Positions 17,241-27,275 of a stretch of 64,000 bases of DNA are shown piece after piece. Where the stretch lies: contig NZ_QWBW01000008.1 of assembly GCF_004117855.1 (NCBI RefSeq), forward strand, positions 222,224 through 286,223, in the 5' to 3' direction. The stretch is from Modicisalibacter coralii. GTDB lineage: Bacteria; Pseudomonadota; Gammaproteobacteria; Pseudomonadales; Halomonadaceae. Numbering within the stretch: position 1 is the first letter of the stretch; the number at the start of each line of letters is the position of its first letter. A program made the translations under genes and the position numbers. Below the pieces are notes generated by a model. It saw only the letters and a list, made by a program, of their open reading frames with translations. It had not been told where the DNA came from and did no database searches.

Positions 17241-18719
17241 ATGTCGTCTCGAAACGCTATCCTGGCGGGTGCCCGCCGCGTACCGGGCGCTCGTTTGCGC
17301 CTCCTGCCGTTGCTGGTGGCCGCCGCGCTGTCCTCCCAGGCCCAGGCCGCCGATCTGTGGTCGATCGCCCGCGACGCCCTCGACAACAACGCCGATCTGG
17401 CGTCCTCCCGCGCCACCTACCAGAGCGTCGAGGAAGCCCGCAACGTCGAGCGTGGCGACCTGCTGCCGCAGATCGACGCCACCGCCAACGCCGCCAACCA
17501 TCGAACCTTCGAGAGTCAGTCGAGTGCCGCGGGTGGTGGCGGCGGCGCCGCTGGCGGGATCAGCGACGACGACTACAACTCGGCGAGCATCGGTGTCGAG
17601 GCGACCCAGGCCTTGTTCGACGCCACCAACTGGTATCAGCTCAAGCGCAGCGAGAACCAGATCGACCAGCAGGCATTGACGCTGGAACAGACCCGTCAGC
17701 AGACGCTCTACGACGTCGCCAACGCCTATTTCCAGATCCTCCAGGCGCGCGACATCCTCGCCGCGCGAGTCGCCCAGGAAAAGGCCATCGGCCGCCAGCT
17801 CGAGCAGGCCAAGGAACAGTTCCAGGTAGGCCTGATCGCGATCACCGACGTCCACGAGGCGCAGGCGTCCTTTGACCTGGCCCGTGCCCAGCGCATCGCC
17901 GCCGAGAGCGACCTGCAGGTCAGCTTCGAGGCCCTCGAGCGCCTTACCGGCAAGCGCTACGACTCCATCGAAGGGCTGTCCGACGACCTGCCCATCGAAT
18001 CGCCCGAGCCCGGCAACCGTAACGCCTGGGTCTCGCTGGCCATGGAGAACAACCCCACCCTGCTGGCGACCCGCGAGGGCATCGACATCGCCCAGGACAG
18101 CGTCGACATCGCCCGCTCCGGGCACCTGCCGACCCTCGGCGCCTATGCCGACTACAACTACTCGGACAACGACGTCGATTACCTCGAGGGCCACAATTCC
18201 GGGGCGGAAATCGGCCTGCGCGCCAACCTGCCGATCTTCCACGGTGGCAGCACCAGCGCCCAGGTCCGCAGCAACAGCTATCAGCTCGAGGCCGCCCAGT
18301 ACGACTTCGAGTCGCAACGCCGTCAGACCACCCAGCAGGTGCGTTCGCTCTATACCCAGGTGGTCAACGACGTGCAGAGCGTCGAGGCCCAGCGTCAGGC
18401 GATCGTCTCCAACCGCAGTGCTCTCGAGGCGACCCGCTCCGGTTACGAGGTGGGCACGCGCAACATCGTCGACGTGCTGCAGGCCGAGCAGAACCTCTAC
18501 GACGCCCAGGCCAGCTACGCCGAATCGCGCTACACCTACGTCACCGACCTGCTCGCGCTGCGTCGCGAATCGGGGATCCTCGACATCGGCGCGCTGCGCA
18601 CGCTCAACGACTGGCTCAAGGCCGACCAGACCGTGCGCCTCAACCTCCCCGAAGGGGCGGGCAGTGACGACGCCATGATGGATATCGGCGAGCCGCCGGT
18701 GCCGCCCTCCGAGCAATAA
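17241..18719 (+). CDS. tolC: TolC family outer membrane channel protein
   Basis: A 492-residue TolC homologue: signal peptide to about Ala36 (SSQAQA-ADLW), then two structural repeats of the outer-membrane efflux family, with long coiled helices that form the periplasmic tunnel. EQAKEQFQVGLIAITDVHEAQASFDLARAQ and the second-half counterpart SGYEVGTRNIVDVLQAEQNLYDAQASYAESRY are the hallmark duplicated motifs, typical of true TolC. It is likely the general TolC serving RND pumps and other exporters; a more divergent family member at 45905-47440 belongs to a type I secretion operon. ATG 17241 has AAAGGA upstream, and a TATAAT box at 17198-17203 precedes it without a good -35. Confidence 0.92.
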   Translation: MSSRNAILAGARRVPGARLRLLPLLVAAALSSQAQAADLWSIARDALDNNADLASSRATYQSVEEARNVERGDLLPQIDATANAANHRTFESQSSAAGGGGGAAGGISDDDYNSASIGVEATQALFDATNWYQLKRSENQIDQQALTLEQTRQQTLYDVANAYFQILQARDILAARVAQEKAIGRQLEQAKEQFQVGLIAITDVHEAQASFDLARAQRIAAESDLQVSFEALERLTGKRYDSIEGLSDDLPIESPEPGNRNAWVSLAMENNPTLLATREGIDIAQDSVDIARSGHLPTLGAYADYNYSDNDVDYLEGHNSGAEIGLRANLPIFHGGSTSAQVRSNSYQLEAAQYDFESQRRQTTQQVRSLYTQVVNDVQSVEAQRQAIVSNRSALEATRSGYEVGTRNIVDVLQAEQNLYDAQASYAESRYTYVTDLLALRRESGILDIGALRTLNDWLKADQTVRLNLPEGAGSDDAMMDIGEPPVPPSEQ

Positions 18720-18766
18720 CGGCGTTTCCCGCCGGCATTCCGGAAGACGTACCGCCAAGGCGTGTG

Positions 18767-18790
18767 AAACCAGTGGGTATTGCTGGTTTT
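18767..18790 (+). terminator. Possible terminator after tolC
   Basis: AAACCAG (18767-18773) pairs with CTGGTTT (18783-18789) across a nine-base loop and ends in TTTT. Short stem, moderate support. Confidence 0.45.
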
Positions 18791-18872
18791 GCGCGCCTTT
18801 TTGGTGGTTCCTTGGGTGAAATCGCCGGGCGTTTTGCCAATAATGGGCTTTTCATTCAGGGAGTCACCGACC

Positions 18873-19973
18873 ATGGCCCGGCCGCTGGAAGCCGTCATCG
18901 ATCTCGAGGCGTTGCGCCACAACTATCGTCTGGCCCGGGATCTCGCCCCGGCGAGCCGGGCGCTCGCCGTGATCAAGGCCGATGCCTACGGGCACGGCGC
19001 GGTGGCCTGCGCGCAAGCGCTCGAGGGTCTGGCGCCGGCCTTCGCCGTGGCCTGCCTCGAGGAGGCCGAGCGGCTGCGCGAGGCGGGAATCGCCACGCCG
19101 ATCGTACTGCTCGAGGGGATCTTCTCCGCCGACGAGCTGGCGCGCGTCGACGCGCTGGGCCTGTGGACCGCGGTGCACAGCGACTGGCAGGTCGAGGCGC
19201 TGCTCGCTCATCGCCCGCGTCGCCCCATCCCCACCTGGCTCAAGGTGGATACCGGCATGCATCGGTTGGGCTTTGCGCCCGAACGCGCTGCGGCGGTCTG
19301 GGAACGCCTGGCTGCCGCGCCGGCGCACGTCACCGACCTGCATCTGATGACCCATTTCGCCACCGCCGATGCCCTCGACCCCGACTATTTCGCCCGCCAG
19401 ATGCGGGACGTCGACGGCCTGGCCGAGCGGCTCGGCGCGCCGACCTGCCTGGCCAACTCCCCCGCCACGCTGGCCTGGCCCCGGGCGCATGGCGCCTGGA
19501 ACCGGCCCGGGGTGATGCTCTACGGCAGCAATCCGCTCGAGGGCGACAACGACGCCGCCCGGGAGCTGCAGCCGGTGATGACCCTGCGCTCGCAGATCAT
19601 TGCCGTGCGCGAGATCGAACGCGGCGAACCGGTCGGCTATGGAGGGCGCTGGGTCGCGCCGCGGCGCTCGAGGATCGGCGTGATCGCGGTGGGCTACGGC
19701 GACGGTTACGACCGTCACGCCGCCGACGGCACGCCGGTACTGGTCGACGGGCAGCGCTGCGGCCTGGCCGGCAAGGTGTCGATGGACATGGCGACCGTCG
19801 ATCTCACCGACCTGCCCGAGGCGGGCATCGGCAGCCGAGTGGTATTGTGGGGCCGCGACGACGGCGGCGAGGTGCTGTCGGTGGACGAGGTCGCCACCCA
19901 CTGCGACACCATCAGCTACACGCTGCTGACCGGCATCCTGCCGCGCGTGCCGCGCCACTATCGGGCAGTATGA
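18873..19973 (+). CDS. alr: Alanine racemase
   Basis: A 366-residue PLP enzyme interconverting L- and D-alanine for peptidoglycan. The PLP lysine is Lys35 in AVIKADAYGHG, the catalytic tyrosine is in VGYGDGYDR, and VSMDMATVDLTDLP is the usual C-terminal motif. Length is standard for Alr/DadX. The ATG at 18873 has GGGAG nine bases upstream; the frame stays open further upstream through the tolC terminator region, without homology. No dadA lies nearby, so alr is used rather than dadX. Confidence 0.92.
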   Translation: MARPLEAVIDLEALRHNYRLARDLAPASRALAVIKADAYGHGAVACAQALEGLAPAFAVACLEEAERLREAGIATPIVLLEGIFSADELARVDALGLWTAVHSDWQVEALLAHRPRRPIPTWLKVDTGMHRLGFAPERAAAVWERLAAAPAHVTDLHLMTHFATADALDPDYFARQMRDVDGLAERLGAPTCLANSPATLAWPRAHGAWNRPGVMLYGSNPLEGDNDAARELQPVMTLRSQIIAVREIERGEPVGYGGRWVAPRRSRIGVIAVGYGDGYDRHAADGTPVLVDGQRCGLAGKVSMDMATVDLTDLPEAGIGSRVVLWGRDDGGEVLSVDEVATHCDTISYTLLTGILPRVPRHYRAV

Positions 19974-20029
19974 AAACCCAGCGCGGCGGGCGGTGCTGGC
20001 CCCGGCAGCGGGGCCGTGGGGCTGGTTCA

Positions 20030-20050
20030 TCGCGAACGAGTTCGCTCCCA
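20030..20050 (-). repeat. REP-like palindrome (fifth copy)
   Basis: On the minus strand this reads TGGGAGCGAACTCGTTCGCGA, identical over its 21 bases to the copy at 9081-9101, in the alr to acyltransferase gap. A GGCCCC/GGGGCC hairpin lies just before it (about 19998-20015). Confidence 0.7.
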
Positions 20051-20166
20051 CAGTAGCCAGCCAACCTGGCGGGAGGGCGCTTGTTCCCGACGCCATCCCG
20101 CTGCGCTGACGCCTCCCGTCTCGATGGGTAAACTAGGCCTTTTTCCAGCAGGACATCCGCGTTTCC

Positions 20167-21081
20167 ATGACCGATTCCACGTCACCGCCGTCGTTCGCCC
20201 ACCCGCGTTACTGGCCCACCTGGCTGGCCATCGGCCTGATGCGTCTCGGCGCCTGGCTGCCGTGGCGGCTCAAGCTCGCGGTGGGGCGGACGATCGGCTG
20301 GCTGGCCTGGCGCTTCGGCAAGCGGCGCCGGCAGATCACCGAGACCAATCTGCGGCTGTGCTTTCCCGAACTGAGCGAGGCCGAGCGCGATCGGCTGGTC
20401 AAGCGCACCTTCCTCGCCAACGGCATCGGCATCCTCGAGACGGCCACCGGCTGGTGTCGCGATCCCGAGCATTTGCGTCACCGGGTCACCTTTCGCGGCG
20501 AGGAGCACATGCACCAGGCGCTGGCCCGTGGCAAGGGCGCGCTGATCATCGGTATCCATTTCTCGACGCTCGATCTCGGCGGGGCGCTGCATTCGCTGTA
20601 TTTCCCGGCCGACGTGGTCTATCGCCCCCACGACAACCCGCTCTTCGAGCGCTTCATGACCCGGGCGCGTTCGCACATCTTCGGCCGCGCCATCGATCGT
20701 CGCGATCTGCGTGGCGTGGTGCGACGCATCAAGGCCGGCCACGCGGTGTGGTATTCGCCGGATCAGGACTTCGGTCGCGAGGCCAGCGTCTTCGCGCCGT
20801 TCTTCGGCGTCGAGGCGGCGACCATCAAGCTCACCGCCAAGATCGCGCGGATGACCGGCGCCCCGGTGATGCCGCTGATTTTCCACCGCAATCCGGACGA
20901 TCGCACCTACACCCTGGAGTACCTGCCGGCGCTGGAAGACTTTCCCAGTGGTGACGAAGTCGCCGACGCCACGCGCATCAACGCGGTGATCGAGGCGGCG
21001 ATCCGTCGTCATCCCGAGCAGTATCTTTGGCTGCACCGCCGCTTCAAGACCCGGCCGCGCGGCGAGGCCAAGTTCTACTGA
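20167..21081 (+). CDS. Kdo2-lipid A lauroyltransferase-like acyltransferase (LpxL)
   Basis: A 304-residue membrane-anchored acyltransferase of the LpxL/LpxM family. The catalytic HX4D motif is His131-F-S-T-L-Asp136 in IIGIHFSTLD; WYSPDQDFG and VFAPFFGVEAATI are other conserved blocks, and the C-terminus QYLWLHRRFKTRP is that of classic LpxL. It resembles E. coli LpxL more closely than the paralogue at 1571-2500 does. The ATG at 20167 lies 60 bases after a stop-rich intergenic region containing a REP element. It probably adds the first secondary acyl chain to Kdo2-lipid IVA. Confidence 0.9.
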   Translation: MTDSTSPPSFAHPRYWPTWLAIGLMRLGAWLPWRLKLAVGRTIGWLAWRFGKRRRQITETNLRLCFPELSEAERDRLVKRTFLANGIGILETATGWCRDPEHLRHRVTFRGEEHMHQALARGKGALIIGIHFSTLDLGGALHSLYFPADVVYRPHDNPLFERFMTRARSHIFGRAIDRRDLRGVVRRIKAGHAVWYSPDQDFGREASVFAPFFGVEAATIKLTAKIARMTGAPVMPLIFHRNPDDRTYTLEYLPALEDFPSGDEVADATRINAVIEAAIRRHPEQYLWLHRRFKTRPRGEAKFY

Positions 21082-21186
21082 AACGCCCATCGCCTTGACG
21101 TATCGGTATTTCCTGACGATTCTCATGTAGCGTGACCGGCCCTTTCGGTCACAGGGATCATCCACTCGCTACAAGGACGAACGAGC

Positions 21187-21342
21187 ATGCTCAACTACGC
21201 GATCATCTTCCTGGTCATTGCCATCATCGCCGCCGTGCTGGGCTTCGGGGGTATCGCCGGCGCCGCCGCCACCATCGCCAAGGTCCTGTTCTTCGTGTTC
21301 CTGATCCTGTTCATCGTGTCGCTGATCCGCAGCCGGCGCTGA
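21187..21342 (+). CDS. DUF1328 (YtjA-like) small membrane protein
   Basis: A 51-residue, highly hydrophobic protein with two membrane helices around a GFGGIAGAA turn, ending in a basic tail (IRSRR). This is the complete DUF1328/YtjA pattern ([20 protein letters not shown] at the start). Function is unknown; homologues are often stress-induced. A GTGACCG/CGGTCAC hairpin (21132-21152) precedes it, and TTGACG (21095-21100) with GATTCT 17 bases later could be its promoter. It converges on the DUF2254 gene, only six bases away. Confidence 0.85.
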   Translation: MLNYAIIFLVIAIIAAVLGFGGIAGAAATIAKVLFFVFLILFIVSLIRSRR

Positions 21343-21348
21343 CTGGCC

Positions 21349-22677
21349 TCACTCGGAGGGTGCCGACAACAAGGCCGGCAAGACCAGTCGATGGTCGCCG
21401 GCCTGCAGCCTTGTCGTGATGAAGTGACGGTCCAGCGCGTCCTTGGCGGCCGTTTCGAGAGCCAGGACGACGCGGTCCGCATGGGCCTGAATGGCCGCAT
21501 GCTCCTTGTCTTCCGCAAACAGCGACAAGGTTTTCAAGGCCTTGAGCAGGGCGAGGCAGATACTCACGTCATCGCGACCGTAATGGAGGATCGGTGAGAA
21601 CAGCCGGTACAGCAGGCTGTCGAAGGACTCGATCTCCCAGGTGACGAGCGCACGCCCCTCGGCGTTGGTCAGGGTATTGCAGGGCACCAGTTTCAGGCGC
21701 CGGCAGAGCAGTTCGGTCAGTTGATGAAGACATAGCCGGGCTGTCCCGGGGTCATTGATGCCGGGCGACAGTGCCTTGATGGCAATCTCCATCAGTTGTG
21801 TCAGACCATTGATATACAGATCCTTGACCGACTCCCCCTGCACATAGACAAGCTCGCCGAGCACCGCTTCGTCGAAGGCCTCGGAAGGCTGGGCGATATC
21901 GATCCGGAACAGTGGAAACGCCTCGACGGTGTAGTCGCCGAAGGTGAAGTTGAGGTGGATGCACGCGCCATGGCGATCGGCGAGCTTGGCAAGGGCCTCG
22001 AGATCGGCGTTCTGGATATAGCCGCTCTGGCGTGCCTGTATCCAGTGCCCGTGCGTGGCGACCGGCAGTCGCTCGCGATACTGCCAGTGCGATCTTTCCT
22101 GCAGTGTCTCCAATCGCTGGAGGGAATGGCGCGTGGCCTGGTGCAGGCCCTGCAGGATGGCATTGATCTGCACCGACTGTGACGCGTTGTGGATGAAATA
22201 CACGAACAGCGCCAGGCAGTGGATGACCATGGCCACACCCAGATAGGTCCCCATGGAGCGCCACAGGCTCGGCGTTTCTCCCTTGAAGGGCACCATCAGC
22301 AGAATCAGGATGAACAGAATGGTGCCGAGATAATGGCCCAGTACGCGCTGATGGTGGCGTTCGGTGATCAGGCCGAACACCAGCTTGTGGGAAAAGTTGC
22401 CCCCGGCCTGGGAGAGCACCGTCATGACCATCGAGAAGCTGAACACCATCATCGAGATCATGCCGGCGATGAGTGTCGAGAGCAGGGCGCGGGCGGTCTC
22501 CGGCTCCTTGAAGCCAAGCCATTCCAGGGCTTCGGGCAAGGCGGCCTCCGGCACCCTGGGGCCCACCGCGATGACCCCCAGCACCAGATAGATCAGGGCC
22601 AGCTGGCTCGGCAGGTAGGCGATGCTCTGTCGGAAGCGCATGAAGAGCCTGAAGGGCCCGGTGAGCATGGCATGCAT
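21349..22677 (-). CDS. DUF2254 family predicted membrane protein
   Basis: A 442-residue protein with four N-terminal membrane segments (about residues 20-40, 65-90, 108-130 and 140-165) and a large soluble C-terminal part. Motifs such as GMISMMVFSFSMVMTVLSQAGGNFSHKLVFGL and ALSPGINDPGTA are typical of DUF2254, which has no established role. ATGs at 22677 and 22668 are both possible starts. Convergent with the DUF1328 gene; a strong terminator of the upstream ettA gene separates it from that gene. Confidence 0.82.
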   Translation of the reverse strand: MHAMLTGPFRLFMRFRQSIAYLPSQLALIYLVLGVIAVGPRVPEAALPEALEWLGFKEPETARALLSTLIAGMISMMVFSFSMVMTVLSQAGGNFSHKLVFGLITERHHQRVLGHYLGTILFILILLMVPFKGETPSLWRSMGTYLGVAMVIHCLALFVYFIHNASQSVQINAILQGLHQATRHSLQRLETLQERSHWQYRERLPVATHGHWIQARQSGYIQNADLEALAKLADRHGACIHLNFTFGDYTVEAFPLFRIDIAQPSEAFDEAVLGELVYVQGESVKDLYINGLTQLMEIAIKALSPGINDPGTARLCLHQLTELLCRRLKLVPCNTLTNAEGRALVTWEIESFDSLLYRLFSPILHYGRDDVSICLALLKALKTLSLFAEDKEHAAIQAHADRVVLALETAAKDALDRHFITTRLQAGDHRLVLPALLSAPSE

Positions 22678-22736
22678 CGGTACGTCCTTGCGGTAAGGGG
22701 CGGCCTGGTGGTGCCTCGTGGGCCCCCCGGCCAGTC

Positions 22737-22768
22737 AAAAAAGGCCCCGACGCGATGCGCCGGGGCCT
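22737..22768 (-). terminator. Rho-independent terminator after ettA
   Basis: On the minus strand GGCCCCG and CGGGGCC arms (22743-22749 and 22761-22767) are followed by six T residues (22737-22742), a canonical intrinsic terminator directly downstream of ettA. Confidence 0.85.
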
Positions 22769-22790
22769 GTTTCTCGGGGTCGAGCGTCTC

Positions 22791-24452
<1,662 letters not shown>

Positions 24453-24563
24453 GGAAATCCGGTCAGTTGGGGATGAACGATGGTCCCCGATGATAGTGGG
24501 GGCAAACCGGAAAGGCCAGTGGTGGCTCGGGGAGGCATCCGCTGCCGCCCCGGTCCGGGAGGA

Positions 24564-24761
24564 TTACTCCTCCTCTTCTTCCTCGTCGTCGACGAGCCAG
24601 TCGTCCTCGATGGCGCGTTTCAGGCGGCGCTCCTCGAGCAGTGCCTCGACCTGACGGCGGACCCGCAGCGTATCGCCGCGGCTGGCACGCGGACGGGAAA
24701 AGTGCTCGTCGTTGACGGCGTCCAGGAATTCCTGTTCTTCGATGAAGGATTCACGGCTCAT
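24564..24761 (-). CDS. Small acidic hypothetical protein (PA3496-like)
   Basis: A 65-residue soluble protein with a central RRQVEALLEERRLKRAIEDD block and a C-terminal run of glutamates. The helix-forming, alternating basic/acidic pattern recalls the PA3496 family of short Pseudomonas proteins of unknown function; the match is tentative. A good promoter (TTGTAC, 17 bases, TATATA) lies 58 bases upstream on the same strand, and the gene stands alone between ettA and the LOV gene. Confidence 0.6.
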   Translation of the reverse strand: MSRESFIEEQEFLDAVNDEHFSRPRASRGDTLRVRRQVEALLEERRLKRAIEDDWLVDDEEEEEE

Positions 24762-24818
24762 GATGACCTCCCATGACCGCCGGGCTAGCGGAATGACATC
24801 TCGATGATGCCTGCTCGC

Positions 24819-24847
24819 TATATAGCGTCAGTCGCCGCTGGGTACAA
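24819..24847 (-). promoter_or_regulatory. Sigma-70-type promoter for the small acidic protein gene
   Basis: On the minus strand -35 TTGTAC (24842-24847) and -10 TATATA (24819-24824) are separated by exactly 17 bases, the best promoter match in this stretch. Confidence 0.6.
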
Positions 24848-24861
24848 GAGGGGAGGGCTAT

Positions 24862-24891
24862 TTAATTCAGGGGGCGGCGAGGCCCCCTGAA
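24862..24891 (-). terminator. Terminator after the LOV gene
   Basis: Perfect 10-bp inverted repeat TTCAGGGGGC / GCCCCCTGAA (24866-24875, 24882-24891) with a six-base loop, directly after the LOV stop on the minus strand and followed by TTAAATAG. Confidence 0.7.
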
Positions 24892-24897
24892 CGTCGG

Positions 24898-25332
24898 TCA
24901 GCCGGCGTCGCGCCCGCTTTTGAGTGCCTCGAGTTCGTCGAGTGTCTCGACGAGCTGGGTGACGTCCTTCTGAACGCCGATGAAGTAGGTCAACTGGTCC
25001 TGCTCGTCGAACATCGGGGTGATCGACAGCTCGTTGTAGAACAGCGAGCCGTCCTTGCGGTAGTTGCGCAGGATCTCGCGGCAGGGGCGTCTTGCCGCCA
25101 GCGCCTCGCGGATGCGCCCCAGCGCCGGCTGGTCGCGGTCGTCGCTCTGCAGGAAGCGACAGTCACGGTAGAGGATCTCATCGGCGCTGTAGCCGGTGAG
25201 CCGCTCGAACCCCTGGTTGACGTAGATCAGGATGTTCTCGTCGCCCTCCTGCTCGGCGACCACGATGCCATCGGCCGAGGCATCGACGATCCGTTCGAGC
25301 AGTCTGGCGTCGATCATCGGGGGTCTTTTCAT
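24898..25332 (-). CDS. Short LOV blue-light photoreceptor (stand-alone LOV/PAS domain)
   Basis: A single flavin-binding LOV domain with short helical caps and no output domain. YRDCRFLQSDDRDQ contains the photoactive cysteine that forms the flavin adduct (Cys53 counted from MIDARLL). NYRKDGSLFYNELSITP and YFIGVQKDVT supply the flavin-binding Asn and the signalling Gln. The protein resembles the short LOV proteins PpSB1/PpSB2 of Pseudomonas putida along its whole length, including their MINAQLL start and Cys53. Either MIDARLL (25317) or the ATG five codons upstream (25332, with AAGGA before it) may be the start. Such proteins dimerise through the C-terminal helix; their partners are mostly unknown. 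Confidence 0.9.
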   Translation of the reverse strand: MKRPPMIDARLLERIVDASADGIVVAEQEGDENILIYVNQGFERLTGYSADEILYRDCRFLQSDDRDQPALGRIREALAARRPCREILRNYRKDGSLFYNELSITPMFDEQDQLTYFIGVQKDVTQLVETLDELEALKSGRDAG

Positions 25333-25448
25333 GCGTGGTGCTGTCCTTGGGCTGCTGGCGGGGGCGACTCGCCCCGATTCGAGTTTTTCACAATCATGGG
25401 CATAGCGCCGCGCGATTTCAACGCGCCAGGCTCGCCGACGCCGCTCTC

Positions 25449-26768
25449 TCAGGCGGCTTCGACCTCGGGCAGACGATGCGCGCAGAGACCAGCGGCCAGC
25501 GCGCACAGTGCCAGGATCGTCAGCAGGCCGTCGCTGCCCAGCCACTGGGCCAGCACGCCGAAGAGGCCGCCGACGATCAGCATCAGCACGCCGGTCAGGG
25601 TGTTGGACAGGGCCACGTAGAGCGCCCGGTTCTCGGCGCCGGCGAGATCGACCACATAGGTCTTGCGGCCCAGGCGGACCCCGTCGTGGGCGATCACCAG
25701 CGCCCCGTAGGCCAGGGCATAGGGCCACACCGTCTCGCTCCACGCCCCCGGCGCCCAGGCGATCGCCGCGGCGGCCAGGCAGCACACGGCGGCGCCCAGC
25801 CCGGCGTCGCGCATCACCTGCCGGCTCGAGGCATCGGCGCGCTTGCCCCACACCGGGCTGGCCAGCATCCCGGCGATACCCGAAACCACGATCAGCACGC
25901 CCAGGCCGCCCAGGTCGGTACCGCTCTGGCGCTGGCCGAGCAGGGCGATGTAGGGCAGCGCCAGGGCGCTCGACAGCAGCAGTGCGCGGGCCAGGTTGAA
26001 CTGCAGGAAGGCGCGATCCTGACGCAGCCGGGCGATGCCCTCGCCGAGACTCTTCCAGGCGTTCTTGCCGCCCTCGGTGGCGCCGGGTTCCTCGCGAATC
26101 ATCGCCGCCGCGGCGGCGTTCACCAGCCAGCCCAGGGCGGCGATCGCCAGCAGCACGGCCAGCGCGGTCTGGCTGGGTCGGTCGTCGAACAGCATCAGTA
26201 CCGCCCCGGCCAACAGCGTGACGCCACCGGCAACGCTGCCGCTCCAGCCCATCAGGTTGCCGCGGCGCTGCTTGGCGATGGTCTTGCCCATCACGTCCTT
26301 GGTGGCGATGGAGGACAGTCCGCGAGCCAGTGACAGGGCGACCAGCACCGCCAGCACCAGCGCCCCGCCGAGTCCGCCCCGGCCGAGCAGTGCCAACACG
26401 GCGAGCAGGGCCGCGCAGAAGGCCTGGAGCAAGGCGCCGATCACCCAGATCCACTTGCGCTGGGGTAGGCCCCGGGCGACACCGGCGATCAGCACCTGCG
26501 GCAGCAGGGCGCCGGCCTCGCGGATCGGCACCAGCAGGCCGACCATCCACACCGGGGCGCCGATCGCCCCCAGCAGCCAGGGCAGCACCAGTCTGGCGCT
26601 GGCCAGTTCGTCGGCCAGCTTGTTGCCGAGCGACGCCAGCAGGTGGCGAAAGAAGTTGCCCGGCTGCTCCTGGCAGGCCGTGTCGGAAATGTCCTTGCAC
26701 ATCCGGCTGTCTTCGTCGCCGGTCAGCCATTCGTAGAGGCGGGTCTGGCTGATGGGGGGTTCTGCCAT
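25449..26768 (-). CDS. MFS transporter
   Basis: A 439-residue major facilitator with about 12 predicted membrane segments. It starts with an unusual 50-residue cytoplasmic segment (SQTRLYEWLTGDEDSRMCKDISDTACQEQPGNFF) before the first helix. ISQTRLYEWLTG and DTACQEQPGNFF recur in a group of uncharacterised carriers. The ATG at 26768 is preferred; the longer frame upstream crosses the divergent promoter region. Substrate unknown. Divergent from the SelW-like gene. Confidence 0.78.
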   Translation of the reverse strand: MAEPPISQTRLYEWLTGDEDSRMCKDISDTACQEQPGNFFRHLLASLGNKLADELASARLVLPWLLGAIGAPVWMVGLLVPIREAGALLPQVLIAGVARGLPQRKWIWVIGALLQAFCAALLAVLALLGRGGLGGALVLAVLVALSLARGLSSIATKDVMGKTIAKQRRGNLMGWSGSVAGGVTLLAGAVLMLFDDRPSQTALAVLLAIAALGWLVNAAAAAMIREEPGATEGGKNAWKSLGEGIARLRQDRAFLQFNLARALLLSSALALPYIALLGQRQSGTDLGGLGVLIVVSGIAGMLASPVWGKRADASSRQVMRDAGLGAAVCCLAAAAIAWAPGAWSETVWPYALAYGALVIAHDGVRLGRKTYVVDLAGAENRALYVALSNTLTGVLMLIVGGLFGVLAQWLGSDGLLTILALCALAAGLCAHRLPEVEAA

Positions 26769-26853
26769 GTCACGGTTCCCTCGTCCAAAGGATTCGTCGC
26801 GTCGTGGACGACGCTTGTTATCATCGGGCCATCGATCACACGGGAGTGCCACC

Positions 26854-27132
26854 ATGGCCAGAATCCGCATCCATTATTGCACGCAATGCCACTGGCTTCT
26901 GCGCGCGGCCTGGTATGCCCAGGAACTGCTGTCCACCTTCGGCGAGGATCTCGAGGAAGTCGCGCTGGCGCCCAGCCATGGCGGGCATTTCGAGGTCCTC
27001 TACGACGACGCGACGCTCTGGGAGCGCAAGCGCGACGGCGGCTTCCCCGACATCAAGGAACTCAAGCGCCGGGTTCGCGACCGGCTCGATCCCGAGCGGG
27101 ATCTGGGGCATACGGATCGAATCAAAAGCTGA
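26854..27132 (+). CDS. SelT/SelW/SelH (Rdx) family protein, cysteine form
   Basis: A 92-residue thioredoxin-like protein of the Rdx family. The redox motif CxxC (Cys9 and Cys12 in HYCTQCHW) follows the first beta strand, with ordinary cysteines rather than selenocysteine; GGHFEVLYDDATLWERKRDGGFPDIKELKRRVRD is the family core. Proposed role: thiol-disulphide exchange, substrate unknown. CGGGAG lies seven bases upstream of the ATG. A 7-bp tandem repeat array follows the stop. Confidence 0.87.
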   Translation: MARIRIHYCTQCHWLLRAAWYAQELLSTFGEDLEEVALAPSHGGHFEVLYDDATLWERKRDGGFPDIKELKRRVRDRLDPERDLGHTDRIKS

Positions 27133-27204
27133 CAGCTGTAAGCGTTGAGCGGTAAGAAAACGCCAAAACCCTAGGTTCGATTCTCTCCAAGCTGTTTGCA
27201 ATCT

Positions 27205-27271
<67 letters not shown>

Positions 27272-27275
27272 GCTC

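Noticed and set aside
26854-27132. Selenoprotein with in-frame UGA
   Set aside because: The redox motif is encoded by ordinary cysteine codons and the frame has no internal stop.
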